Shown piece after piece: positions 34,144-41,955 of a stretch of DNA of 64,000 bases. The notes below the pieces were generated by a model. That model made no database searches, was not told the DNA's origin, and worked only from the letters and a program-made list of their open reading frames with translations. Within the stretch, counting starts at the first letter, position 1. Each line of letters starts with the position of its first letter. The position numbers were made by a program, and so were the translations under genes. Origin of the DNA: Lewinellaceae bacterium (GTDB lineage Bacteria; Bacteroidota; Bacteroidia; Chitinophagales; Saprospiraceae); assembly GCA_016719605.1 (NCBI GenBank), contig JADJYW010000029.1, forward strand, positions 62,001 through 126,000, in the 5' to 3' direction.

Positions 34144-34416
34144 TCAAATCTTTCCCGGCGGGGTCCGCCAATCCGGCCATTCCTCGGGTTCCGGACGGCG
34201 GCCCGGCGATAACACACCTTGCGGCCCGTCATCATCAGCAGCCCCGCCGATGATATGGGCAACGGCTTGCAGAGCGTTGGGCATAAACAGCTCCACCACC
34301 CGTCCGAATACGGTAAAATTGGTGGTCTGGCTCGATACCCGGCGCTCCAGTTCGGGCGGCAAGCCGGCCTCCCATTTCGCTTCCAATACCTTGAAACTAT
34401 TCTCTTTTTCGCGCAT
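34144..34416 (-). CDS. Small protein, downstream of ECF sigma gene
   Basis: A 90-residue protein. The N-terminal half (MREKENSFKVLEAKWEAGLPPELERRV) is helical and charged, and the middle (VFGRVVELFMPNALQAVAHIIGG) could be a short amphipathic or membrane-attached helix. The acidic C-terminus ends in a Pro-rich tail. Small proteins of this kind commonly follow ECF sigma genes in Bacteroidota and may regulate them. I cannot name a family. Gaps of 38 bp to the sigma gene and 29 bp to the MscS gene suggest one transcript. Confidence 0.65.
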   Translation of the reverse strand: MREKENSFKVLEAKWEAGLPPELERRVSSQTTNFTVFGRVVELFMPNALQAVAHIIGGAADDDGPQGVLSPGRRPEPEEWPDWRTPPGKI

Positions 34417-34454
34417 AGCGGATTATTTTGTTGTTAAATCGGTACTTGTACAAC

Positions 34455-35183
34455 TCAAGATTCAATTGGATCGTGGGCATAAATCGAATCGTAGACCACC
34501 TGGGCCTTGTGCTTGGCCCGCATGATCTGCATTTTTATCGCACTTTCAGTTTTTTGGAAAAACTCGGCAATGTCCCGGATGGACATCTCATCCATGTATT
34601 TCATCAGCAAAATAATCCGATCGCCTTCGGGCAGTTCTGCCAGTACGCGCTCCAGGCGCTCGTGTTTCATTTCCAGCAACACGCTGTCCGGAACTTCCGG
34701 CACCGGCTCGTCGCCAATACGGCCCACGTCGTCGGACAGCAGTACCGGTATCTTTTTTTTCCTCCGAATCAGGTCAATACAAAAGTTGTATGTGATGGAG
34801 TACAACCAGGTTGAAAAGGAGGATTTCTCGTTGAAACGAGCCAGATTGAGGTAAACCTTGATAAAAATATCCTGCACGGCATCGCGTGCCAAACCTTCAT
34901 CACTGAGCATCGAGATACACTTGGCAAACACCTTTCCCGCGTACCGGCGGTACAGCAAGGTAAAATGATCCGGGTTTTGATCCGCCAAAAACCAAGCGAT
35001 GAGCTCGTTATCGGTGGGCTTTACCACGGGTTTCAATGATGTGGCGACCTCTGTCAAGGTTTGGGTGAGTGGTTTGGCAAAAAAAACGGTACAATTTCGG
35101 CCACAAAGACACGAAAAACCCGCGACACAACCCGCCTTTTTCTGACAAACCGTTAATGAGACGTTAAACCGTTTTTGCGTCAC
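34455..35183 (-). CDS. ECF-type sigma factor leading an envelope operon
   Basis: A typical ECF sigma factor in the last 190 residues: region 2 (NELIAWFLADQNPDHFTLLYRRYAGKVFAKC, DAVQDIFIKVYLNLARFNEKSSFSTWLYSITYNFCIDLIRRKKK) and region 4 (LERVLAELPEGDRIILLMKYMDEMSIRDIAEFFQKTESAIKMQIMRAKHKA). The first ~45 residues (MTQKRFNVSLTVCQKKAGC) look unlike the family. A TTG or GTG around 35060-35080 is the probable start, with the upstream part being promoter. Downstream genes (small protein, MscS channel, DUF3078 barrel, LMW-PTP) all concern the envelope, and this factor may control them or other regulons. Confidence 0.85.
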   Translation of the reverse strand: MTQKRFNVSLTVCQKKAGCVAGFSCLCGRNCTVFFAKPLTQTLTEVATSLKPVVKPTDNELIAWFLADQNPDHFTLLYRRYAGKVFAKCISMLSDEGLARDAVQDIFIKVYLNLARFNEKSSFSTWLYSITYNFCIDLIRRKKKIPVLLSDDVGRIGDEPVPEVPDSVLLEMKHERLERVLAELPEGDRIILLMKYMDEMSIRDIAEFFQKTESAIKMQIMRAKHKAQVVYDSIYAHDPIES

Positions 35184-35216
35184 ACAGCCACGGGCGCATA
35201 GCCTCGCCGGCGCGGT

Positions 35217-35224
35217 TACTTTTG
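35217..35224 (+). promoter_or_regulatory. -7 element (TACTTTTG) before the TlpA-like gene
   Basis: TACTTTTG matches TAnnTTTG and lies 21 bp before the ATG at 35246. Since it would be inside any longer frame starting at 35222, it supports the 35246 start. No TTG at the ideal distance. Confidence 0.5.
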
Positions 35225-35245
35225 CACAAATTTTTACTGCTCAAC

Positions 35246-35794
35246 ATGAAAAATCGTTTGCTTCTTGCCGTTTTCGCGCTTTCCGCCGCTTCGCTTTTTT
35301 CTCAAAAAAGTGTGATCTATACCCAGGTCAAATACGACGTAGACACGGTGTTCCCGTTCAATATCCCGCTGCTCGACATAGACAGCACCACGGAATCAAA
35401 CTCCAGAGAGGTGCTGGCTATCCCCAAAAAAGGCAAGAAGCCCACAGTCATCGCTTTTTGGCTCACCACCTGCATGCCCTGCCACCGCGAACTGGCTACC
35501 TACACAGCCAACTACACCGAGTGGCAAAAAAAGGCGGATTTCCGGATGATAGCCATCTCCACTGACTTCCCCCACCGCTTCAGCCATATCGCCCCCATCG
35601 TGCGCGAAAAACAATTCCCCTTCGAAGTATATTGGGACCGCGACCGGCTCTTCCGCTCCGTAATGCCCGGCGAATTGAATGGCCTGCCACAGGTCTTTAT
35701 CTTCGACAAGGAAGGCAAACTCGCCTACCGCCACAAAGGCTTCCGACCGGGCGACGAGGTGGAACTGTTCGCAAAAATTCTGGAATTGCAGTAG
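35246..35794 (+). CDS. TlpA-like thioredoxin-fold protein
   Basis: A 182-residue exported protein (signal peptide MKNRLLLAVFALSAASLFSQ) with a thioredoxin-like fold. The active-site CMPC is at 76-79 in TVIAFWLTTCMPCHRELATY, and the cis-proline region is in GLPQVFIFDKEGKLAYRHKG. TlpA/ResA-type proteins reduce disulfides in periplasmic cytochromes or other partners. Without a neighbouring cytochrome gene, the partner is unknown. It converges with the Ig-like lipoprotein gene 4 bp later. Confidence 0.87.
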   Translation: MKNRLLLAVFALSAASLFSQKSVIYTQVKYDVDTVFPFNIPLLDIDSTTESNSREVLAIPKKGKKPTVIAFWLTTCMPCHRELATYTANYTEWQKKADFRMIAISTDFPHRFSHIAPIVREKQFPFEVYWDRDRLFRSVMPGELNGLPQVFIFDKEGKLAYRHKGFRPGDEVELFAKILELQ

Positions 35795-35798
35795 GGCC

Positions 35799-37487
35799 TT
35801 ACTCGCTACGTTTGCCTGTGTCCGCTTTCGCTTGCATGGATACTTCCACCTCCCAGTTTGCCCGCAAAGGGTCCAGTTTTTTCAAAAAAACACGCTCCGG
35901 TTGCTGCCGGGCGAAGTAATCGCCGGTATCCCAGCGGCGGTTGCCATTGGTGTCCACAACCAGCTGGACGGAGTAGGCCAATGGCGCCAGGCTGGAAAAA
36001 ACAAAAAGGGCTGTTGCCGTTTCTGGTGTAAAAAATCGCTCCTCCTCGGCGGTATTCCCGTTCATCAGGCGCAGGATACAGGGCGTGCCCGGCTGCAGAT
36101 TTTCAATAGTCAGCCGCAAGGTTCCAACCTGTTTTTCGGAGGGCGTCACGAAAAATCGACGCAAAGTGTCGGCATTGGGTATGCCCCAAAAATCGGTCAG
36201 CGCTCCCGGCAGCAGGGTAAGCGTGTAGCGCCGCTCGCTTTGCCAGTCAAGATCAAGTCCCAGTACGCGCGGACTGGACGAATCGGCCGTGAGCGCAAAT
36301 GCCCGAACCACTACCGAGTCTGCGAGAAGCAGGCAAAGCGATGTGTCCACCCGGGTCACCGGGGCGCTGAACGGAATGCGCACGGGTTTACCCGGTCGGA
36401 CATTAATCGTACGCGGCGGCGGCAAAACTCGCGCTACGGGTAATTCCGGCGCAGGCGACAATCGGCCCCGGCTCTTTCCGTCGCCGGTTTTAGCCACGCG
36501 CTCGTCGCCAAAAAAAAGCCGGTTTTGCTGCAAAAAAGCCGATCGGGACAATGCCCGTACCGATATGGTGTCCTGGCCGGCGTACAGTTTCCAGGCGGTG
36601 GAATCGGGATGATCATACCACACCAGCAAGGTATCCTGCTCCTGCTCGCGCAGCCAGCGCAGTCCGGGCAGTTCGGGCCGAAGGGCGATGCTGTCGGGCG
36701 AACGGGTAAAACCCAGCCGAATCAACCCGTACTGACCGGCATTGGGCGCAAGCAAGCGCATGGCGGGCTTCGGACTGAACAGCCGAAAGGCAGGCGTCGA
36801 ACGCAGGCTGTCGCCAACCACAAGGGCACTGTCGAGGAAGCCGATGCGCTCTGCTTCGGTCCATTTGAGGTTTTGGTCGGCATCCTCAATGGCCACACAC
36901 CTGAAAATACCGGCACGCACATTTTGTATGGAAAACTGCCCGCTTTTGTCTGTGCGGGAAAAATAGTACGGGCGTTCCTTGCGCACGACGCTGTCCTCCA
37001 TGTTGTCGTACAACAGCACCGAAATGTTTTCCACCGGCTCGCCGCTGAACGCGTCCACAACGATACCCGTCACCGAGAGGCTGTCTATGAAATCGCCGGT
37101 AGAAAATACAAAACGCAAGTCCTGGGCCGGGTTGCCCTCGTGCAGGTCTTTGACGGCTGCGCCGAAATTGACGGTGTAGGTCGTATTGGGGCGCAGCACT
37201 TCCTCTTTGTCCAATTTAAAATGTACCGTATGACCCTTCAGGGTTACCTCCGGGCGTTTGGCTAAGGGCGGCGATACGAGTACCTGGCTGCCAACCTCCT
37301 GCAGCGTCACCCACTCATCAAAAGTCAATTGGAAGGTGCGCGCAGCAAATCGGGTGGTGTTGTTGGGTGTACTTTTATCCACCACCACGCCGGGTGGAGT
37401 GGTATCCTTGGGGCCACCCTCGGGGGCTACCGGGCGGGCGCAGGCGGCGAGGGCCAGCACGGCTAAGACAAGTGTACTTTGTTTCAT
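35799..37487 (-). CDS. Ig-like domain lipoprotein
   Basis: A 562-residue lipoprotein (MKQSTLVLAVLALAACARP, Cys about 16) followed by PVAPEGGPKDTTPPGVVVDKSTPNNTTRF. This is the standard opening of Bacteroidota proteins with SbsA-type Ig-like domains (FAARTFQLTFDEWVTL, LVSPPLAKRPEVTLKGHTVHFKLDKEEVLRPNTTYTVNFGAAVKDLHEGNPAQDL, given in parts). A carboxypeptidase-like SpaA/Cna-type segment (VTGIVVDAFSGEPVENISVLLYDN) follows, and the C-terminal region ends in WEVEVSMQAK. Such proteins are usually cell-surface and structural. The ATG at 37487 fits the lipobox; the frame upstream is a low-quality extension. Confidence 0.85.
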   Translation of the reverse strand: MKQSTLVLAVLALAACARPVAPEGGPKDTTPPGVVVDKSTPNNTTRFAARTFQLTFDEWVTLQEVGSQVLVSPPLAKRPEVTLKGHTVHFKLDKEEVLRPNTTYTVNFGAAVKDLHEGNPAQDLRFVFSTGDFIDSLSVTGIVVDAFSGEPVENISVLLYDNMEDSVVRKERPYYFSRTDKSGQFSIQNVRAGIFRCVAIEDADQNLKWTEAERIGFLDSALVVGDSLRSTPAFRLFSPKPAMRLLAPNAGQYGLIRLGFTRSPDSIALRPELPGLRWLREQEQDTLLVWYDHPDSTAWKLYAGQDTISVRALSRSAFLQQNRLFFGDERVAKTGDGKSRGRLSPAPELPVARVLPPPRTINVRPGKPVRIPFSAPVTRVDTSLCLLLADSVVVRAFALTADSSSPRVLGLDLDWQSERRYTLTLLPGALTDFWGIPNADTLRRFFVTPSEKQVGTLRLTIENLQPGTPCILRLMNGNTAEEERFFTPETATALFVFSSLAPLAYSVQLVVDTNGNRRWDTGDYFARQQPERVFLKKLDPLRANWEVEVSMQAKADTGKRSE

Positions 37488-37499
37488 GTTTTGTTGCCG

Positions 37500-37507
37500 C
37501 AAAAGTA
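37500..37507 (-). promoter_or_regulatory. -7 element (TACTTTTG) before the Ig-like lipoprotein
   Basis: The minus strand reads TACTTTTG with its last base 13 bp before the ATG at 37487. The transcript would have a very short leader. It supports this ATG over an upstream one. Confidence 0.5.
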
Positions 37508-37584
37508 GGGCGCGGAGGGGAGAACGCAGCGCTTGACCAAAACGCGGGCCAAGCCGGGAATATCGAAGTGCTCCGGGCGGATTT

Positions 37585-39918
37585 TTATCCCCGCCCCACC
37601 ACGTATGTGTGCCCGCTCCGCAAAAAATACGCTCCAAAACCGAGGATCAACAACCCGACGGCCAGCCCGATGCGTAGCGCCCGATCTTTTTTTTCGGAAA
37701 CGATTTTGGCCCAGAACATCGGATTGGGTTCGCCGGGCGAGCCGTCGCCGGCATGCATGCTCCAGTTTTCCGGGTGGGCATTGTCCAGCGAAGGCATCAG
37801 CAGGTCGAGCGTGAAATCGCCCTCCGGCGGCTCAATGAGGTAGGAAATACTGTCCACCGCACTACCGTCGGACGCGTACAGTGCCAGGCGCTCGGCATTT
37901 TTGTTCAAACCAAACCGGAGGTCGCCAATCACATTTCGGATGTAGGGAAACTTTTGCCGGAACGCCGCCGAGTCCTGACAAACCACCAGGTAGCCCTGCG
38001 GCGGGATGGTCACGTCCGGAAACGCCCAGGCGTTCCGGCGGTCGGACAACGTCCAGCCGTTCAGGCGAACAGGCTTTTCGGAACCGTTGTGCAGTTCGAT
38101 CCAGTCGCCGGTTTTTTGCCCTGCGGGCGAAATTTCATTAAAAAACACCAGGTCGTTCAGCGCGTGAACATGCGGCTCGAACCGCGCCCGCAACCGCAGC
38201 GTGTCGCCTGCTGCGAGGCTGGTCTCGATGGAACGTCCCTGCCGGTTGATGCCTTCCCAACCGGCAAACCGGTAGCCGTGCGCCGGTACCGCTTGCAAGG
38301 CCACCGGGATTTTCTCAAAATACCCGCCCCGAAACGCTCCCGTCCCCGCCGTGATACACCGGTTGATGATGACCGAACCGCCCGCGTCCACGTCCAGCGC
38401 CAACCCTGCCGGCGCTCCTGCGCCGAAATGTTGGGCCAGCGACGCACGCAAAAATTCGGGGCGTTTTTCAGCAAATTCACGAATGGCGCCGAGGTTCTGG
38501 CGCCACACGGCGTCGGACTGGCGCCAGCGCTGCAAGTGGCGCGGCATATCTGGGCCAAGCGTTTTTTCAAACCAGGCGATATCGGACAGTACCCGGCCGG
38601 GCGCAAACGCGGTGTTGAGCCGGTCGCAGAATCGGTTGACGAACTGCTGCCTGAACTCCCGGTTGCGCAGCAGGTTGCGCAGCAAAAACGTGCTCCACGG
38701 CGGGTTGGGCCAGCGCGGACCATCGGGTTCGGTGAAAAACGCGAGGGCATCGTGCTGCCACGCCTGCTGGGTGTACAGGCCGAATCCCCAGTCGGTGTCG
38801 AACAAAATCCAGCGCCATTGGCCTCCGGGGCGTTTGGGGCGCCAGTAGCGGATATTGCCGCCGGCGTCGGTATTGTCGCAGTAGATCTGGGCGATCTGGT
38901 AATCCATGAAATTTTCCACATCCATCTGGCTTTTCACCCAGGCGTAGTGGGTGGGGTTGGCCAGGTCATGGTCGCGGATATAATCGAGCATCCGCTGGTA
39001 GTGTCGTCCGCTGCCGTGGCGCACGTTGCGCTGGTGCTCCAGGAGGTCGAGCGAATCGCGGTCCACATCGGCGTGGTCTTCCAGAAACCGCGCATTGATT
39101 TTTTCGCGGATATGGTAAATACCCCAGTAGTGGCCGTTGAGGTAGAGCAGAGCAGGGCGGAAGGCTTGTTTTTCGATGTCCCAGCCATCGGTGAGGCGGT
39201 TCATCAGTTCATCGCGGAAGTGGGCGCCGGCGAAGTCGCTGCCGCCATTACGCAGCACGAGGTATTTGTACTTTTTGGGCTGGTCGGGTCCGAAGATGCG
39301 GTGCCGGAAAAACTTTTTGCCATAGCGGTCGCGCGCCACGAGCACGAGACTTTTTTGAGGAAAAATGCGGCTGTACCCGCCAAACAGGCGCAACCCGGAG
39401 CCGCTGTTGTGCACGCATTTTTTGTCGGACTCAAAAATTTCCGAATGGCACAAAAACTCCCGGCGTGTCCAGAAATTAGCACCCGGCTTGTGCATAGTCA
39501 CCGAATCGGCGCCCGGGCCGTCCACCAGAATACCCGTTTTGGGGTTGAAAAGAATATCGGGGTCAATGGCTATCGAGATCACGGGCAGGTCGGTCGGCGG
39601 TTCGCCGATAAAATAGGTGTGGCCAAGCGCCCGGCCTACGATTTTGCCGCGTCGGGCCAGCGCCCGCACGACGGTTGTTTTTTCCAGAACCAGCGGACGG
39701 GAGTAGCGCGCCGAACGCACGGTGGGATAGGAGCCGTCGGTGGTGTAGTAAATGACCGCGCCGCCCGCGTCCAGTGCCAACGATACCGGCTGCTCGGAAA
39801 AGCCACCCGGTCGGGAAAAACGTACGATGAGCGGCACCTCCTCCGGCAGCGGTTCTTGTGCACGCAAGACTGCGACAACACACAGTAAAAAAAACGGGAT
39901 CAGAAGTAATTTCGGCAT
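37585..39918 (-). CDS. CotH kinase-like surface protein with chitobiase-C-like and lamin-tail domains
   Basis: A 777-residue exported protein (signal peptide MPKLLLIPFFLLCVVAVLRA). Residues about 25-110 form a chitobiase/beta-hexosaminidase C-terminal-like domain (VSLALDAGGAVIYYTTDGSYPTVRS). The middle (about 110-500) is a CotH-type kinase domain with HIREKINARFLEDHADVDRDSLDLLE and FDTDWGFG. The C-terminal part has a beta module (DAGGSVIINRCITAGTGAFRGGYF) and a lamin-tail domain (NEISPAGQKTGDWIELHNGSEKPVRLNGWTLSD). A last membrane helix (LRIGLAVGLLILGFGAYFLR) may anchor it. CotH proteins phosphorylate spore-coat or surface proteins in Bacillus; here the target is unknown. Confidence 0.85.
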   Translation of the reverse strand: MPKLLLIPFFLLCVVAVLRAQEPLPEEVPLIVRFSRPGGFSEQPVSLALDAGGAVIYYTTDGSYPTVRSARYSRPLVLEKTTVVRALARRGKIVGRALGHTYFIGEPPTDLPVISIAIDPDILFNPKTGILVDGPGADSVTMHKPGANFWTRREFLCHSEIFESDKKCVHNSGSGLRLFGGYSRIFPQKSLVLVARDRYGKKFFRHRIFGPDQPKKYKYLVLRNGGSDFAGAHFRDELMNRLTDGWDIEKQAFRPALLYLNGHYWGIYHIREKINARFLEDHADVDRDSLDLLEHQRNVRHGSGRHYQRMLDYIRDHDLANPTHYAWVKSQMDVENFMDYQIAQIYCDNTDAGGNIRYWRPKRPGGQWRWILFDTDWGFGLYTQQAWQHDALAFFTEPDGPRWPNPPWSTFLLRNLLRNREFRQQFVNRFCDRLNTAFAPGRVLSDIAWFEKTLGPDMPRHLQRWRQSDAVWRQNLGAIREFAEKRPEFLRASLAQHFGAGAPAGLALDVDAGGSVIINRCITAGTGAFRGGYFEKIPVALQAVPAHGYRFAGWEGINRQGRSIETSLAAGDTLRLRARFEPHVHALNDLVFFNEISPAGQKTGDWIELHNGSEKPVRLNGWTLSDRRNAWAFPDVTIPPQGYLVVCQDSAAFRQKFPYIRNVIGDLRFGLNKNAERLALYASDGSAVDSISYLIEPPEGDFTLDLLMPSLDNAHPENWSMHAGDGSPGEPNPMFWAKIVSEKKDRALRIGLAVGLLILGFGAYFLRSGHTYVVGRG

Positions 39919-39944
39919 GGATGGGAACAGGGCCTTTGCGCGAG

Positions 39945-39952
39945 CAAAGGTA
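39945..39952 (-). promoter_or_regulatory. -7 element (TACCTTTG) before the CotH gene
   Basis: The minus strand reads TACCTTTG with its last base 27 bp before the start codon at 39918. No perfect TTG at 20 bp. Confidence 0.5.
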
Positions 39953-40049
39953 AATAGATTAAACACGAACTTGATTATCAACATAATACTGCCCTTGGGG
40001 CTGTGAATACAGCGGATAAGTCAAGAATAATACCAAAATTTGACCCTTC

Positions 40050-40120
40050 TTGTCATCCACCAGAAACTTTCCAACCCTCCAACCAGAAACCTTCTAACCC
40101 TCCAACCAGAAACCTTTCTC
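40050..40120. repeat. AACC-type dispersed repeat, direct copies
   Basis: Three copies of CCAACCAGAAACC/T alternating with TTCCAACCCTCC and TTCTAACCCTCC units, starting about 40058, in one orientation only. They lie in the leader of the MazG-like gene. An upstream extension of that gene would translate the repeat, so the ATG at 40126 is preferred. Confidence 0.8.
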
Positions 40121-40125
40121 CACCT

Positions 40126-40470
40126 ATGACCATCGAGCAAGCACAACAAACCGTTGACCAGTGGATACGCACGGTGGGCGTGCGTTATTTTTCGGAACTG
40201 ACCAATACGGCCATCCTCATGGAGGAGGTGGGCGAAGTGGCCCGACTCATGGCGCGGCTGTATGGCGAGCAGTCGTTCAAAACGCCCGAACTGGCCGCCT
40301 CCGCCCGGCAAGACCTGGCCGACGAAATGGCCGACGTGTTGTTCGTGCTGATCTGCTTAGCCAACCAGACCGGCGTTGATCTGTCCGAAGCCCTCCAAAA
40401 AAATCTGGATAAAAAAACGCGCCGCGATGCTGACCGCCACGCACAAAACCCGAAACTCGGAAAGCCGTGA
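40126..40470 (+). CDS. MazG-like nucleotide pyrophosphohydrolase
   Basis: A 114-residue all-alpha NTP pyrophosphohydrolase of the MazG superfamily. The metal-binding EExxE...ExxD pattern is visible as LMEEVGEVARLMARLY and LADEMADVLFVLICLANQTGVDLSEAL. Such enzymes hydrolyse non-canonical or excess NTPs to NMP and PPi. The last part is a helical region (KNLDKKTRRDADRHA). It is followed 43 bp later by an alpha/beta hydrolase gene. Confidence 0.88.
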   Translation: MTIEQAQQTVDQWIRTVGVRYFSELTNTAILMEEVGEVARLMARLYGEQSFKTPELAASARQDLADEMADVLFVLICLANQTGVDLSEALQKNLDKKTRRDADRHAQNPKLGKP

Positions 40471-40513
40471 GACCGCCTGACGGCGCCGCTCAACCCACAC
40501 AACCTCCGCTCCC

Positions 40514-41290
40514 ATGCTCGGAATACTCGAACCATTCACGGCCTACCTGCAAAAAAAGGCGCTCTTTCGACCCACCAGACTGTCAGCTGAATATGTATTT
40601 TCCTTTGAGCATCCGTTCGAGGAATTCTTTTTGGACACCCCTGACGGCGCCCGACTCAACCTGCTGCGGTTTCCTGCGGATCAGAGTACCCGGCGGGGCG
40701 TGGTCTTGTATTTTCACGGCAACCGCGACAACCTCCAGCGCTGGGGCAATCTGCACCGGGATTTTACCTGCAGGGGCTACGATTTTGTGGCGCCGGACTA
40801 CCGCGGCTACGGCAAGAGCACCGGCGAACCGGCCGAACGCACATTTTATGAAGATGCCCGCTTAGTATATGACTGGTTGCGCACCGAATACCCTGCCAAC
40901 AGCATTATTCTATACGGACGCTCGCTCGGCACGGCCATGGCTTGTTATCTGGCTGCCCACGTCCGCGCCCGGAAGATAGTGCTCGAAACGCCATTCGATA
41001 ATATCGCCGGCCTCATTGCCGGCTACTTGCGGCGAAGCGAGTTACCTTTTCGGCCGGCCTTTTTCTTCCCCAACGACCGCCACCTGCGCCAGTCGGAACT
41101 GCCTGTTCTGCTTTTCCACGGCACTGCCGATCGCGTGGTACCATACGCCTCCGCCCGGCGCCTTGCAGCCTGCCTGAAACCCGGCGATGAGTTTGTGACC
41201 ATCCCGGGCGGTTCGCACCACAACCTGCGCGAATTTGAGCTGTATCAGGAAAAATTGAGCGAATGGCTGGGGGGAAGGTTGTTGGTTTGA
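40514..41290 (+). CDS. Alpha/beta hydrolase (BEM46/DUF-type serine hydrolase)
   Basis: A 258-residue alpha/beta hydrolase. The oxyanion segment is VVLYFHGNRDNLQRWGNL, the nucleophile elbow is ILYGRSLGTAMACYLA (Ser in GRSLG), the acid lies in LLFHGTADRVVPYASARRL, and the catalytic histidine is in IPGGSHHNLREF. The domain pattern is that of the BEM46-like family. Substrate unknown. The final codons (GGRLLV and stop) come from a dispersed repeat unit (GGAAGGTTGTTGGTT). Confidence 0.88.
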   Translation: MLGILEPFTAYLQKKALFRPTRLSAEYVFSFEHPFEEFFLDTPDGARLNLLRFPADQSTRRGVVLYFHGNRDNLQRWGNLHRDFTCRGYDFVAPDYRGYGKSTGEPAERTFYEDARLVYDWLRTEYPANSIILYGRSLGTAMACYLAAHVRARKIVLETPFDNIAGLIAGYLRRSELPFRPAFFFPNDRHLRQSELPVLLFHGTADRVVPYASARRLAACLKPGDEFVTIPGGSHHNLREFELYQEKLSEWLGGRLLV

Positions 41291-41328
41291 AGGTTTCTGG
41301 TTGGAGGGTTTCTGGTTGGAAGGTTTTT
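41269..41328. repeat. AACC-type dispersed repeat at hydrolase 3' end
   Basis: GGAAGGTTGTTGGTTTGAAGGTTTCTGGTTGGAGGGTTTCTGGTTGGAAGG in parts; opposite orientation to the copy at 41895-41955. The pair brackets the IS256 remnant and could form a large stem-loop. Confidence 0.75.
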
Positions 41329-41365
41329 GAAAACGGCGCGAAGGTATGGAATGCACTTGAGCGGG

Positions 41366-41813
41366 AATGTTCAGAAAAGTGTGTCAAACAAAACGAGCGG
41401 GTTAAAGGATAAAATTGAATAAATGATAATATTCCGGTTGAACACTGTTTTCTGCCGTAGGCCAGGATGAGGTACAGTTGCTTGTGCAGGGCCTTGTCGT
41501 TGACCCACCAGCCTTGGCTCTTGGTTACTTTTCGTATCTGCCGATGCAGCGCCTCCACCGCCCGCTCTTCCTTCAAATGCGCATTCATCTCGCCTCCCAG
41601 CGCAGCATTCACCAAACGCTGGATCAGGCCCGTCAATACGCCGTCAGACCCCACCAAACCAGCACCCTCTTTGAACCGATTGATCGCTTCTTTTTCAAAT
41701 TCGTCGTAGTCAAAAGAACCCTCTTCAGAAGGCCCCTTCGTGTTTGTTCTAACTTTTGCCATGCGCAAATGCCTGTTTCTGCCCCAATGCCTTGACACAC
41801 TTTTCTAAACAGT
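41366..41813. mobile_element. Internally deleted IS256-family element
   Basis: About 448 bp bounded by inverted ends: (A)ATGTTCAGAAAAGTGTGTCAA at 41366 and TTGACACACTTTTCTAAACAGT ending at 41813. In between lies a fragment of a mutator-type (IS256) transposase on the minus strand with an internal deletion (see next entry). The element is too short to be autonomous but keeps both ends, so it could be moved by a complete relative elsewhere. It lies between two inverted copies of the dispersed repeat. Confidence 0.75.
41394..41762 (-). pseudogene. IS256-family transposase remnant
   Basis: The N-terminal part (EFEKEAINRFKEGAGLVGSDGVLTGLIQRLVNAALGGEMNAHL, in parts) is the family opening. It continues KEERAVEALHRQIRKVTKSQGWWVNDKALHKQLYLILAYG, which in complete transposases belongs near the C-terminus. 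The catalytic DDE core is missing, so roughly two-thirds of the gene has been deleted in frame or nearly so. The sequence after AYGRKQ is out of frame with the real C-terminus. Not functional. Confidence 0.8.
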
Positions 41814-41894
41814 CTCCAAAACATACACCGCGTAGCGCCGTACTTTGTGCCCCTTGTAACAACCCATTGTGGTAAAAAACCTGCGTTTATCTTC

Positions 41895-41955
41895 CAGAAA
41901 CCCTCCAACCAGAAACCTTCCAACCCTCCAACCAAAAAACCTCCAACCAGAAACC
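41895..41955. repeat. AACC-type dispersed repeat at the wecA-like 3' end
   Basis: CCAGAAACCCTCCAACCAGAAACCTTCCAACCCTCCAACC (described in parts) in one orientation, ending directly at the TTA that encodes the stop of the minus-strand WecA-like gene at 41956. Confidence 0.78.

Noticed and set aside
40003..40125. N-terminal extension of the MazG-like gene (QPSNQKPSNPPTRN)
   Set aside because: It is a translation of the dispersed repeat. The family starts at the ATG at 40126.
41291..41955. Complete insertion sequence
   Set aside because: Only the N-terminal part and a short C-terminal part of the transposase remain. It is an internally deleted remnant, not an autonomous IS.
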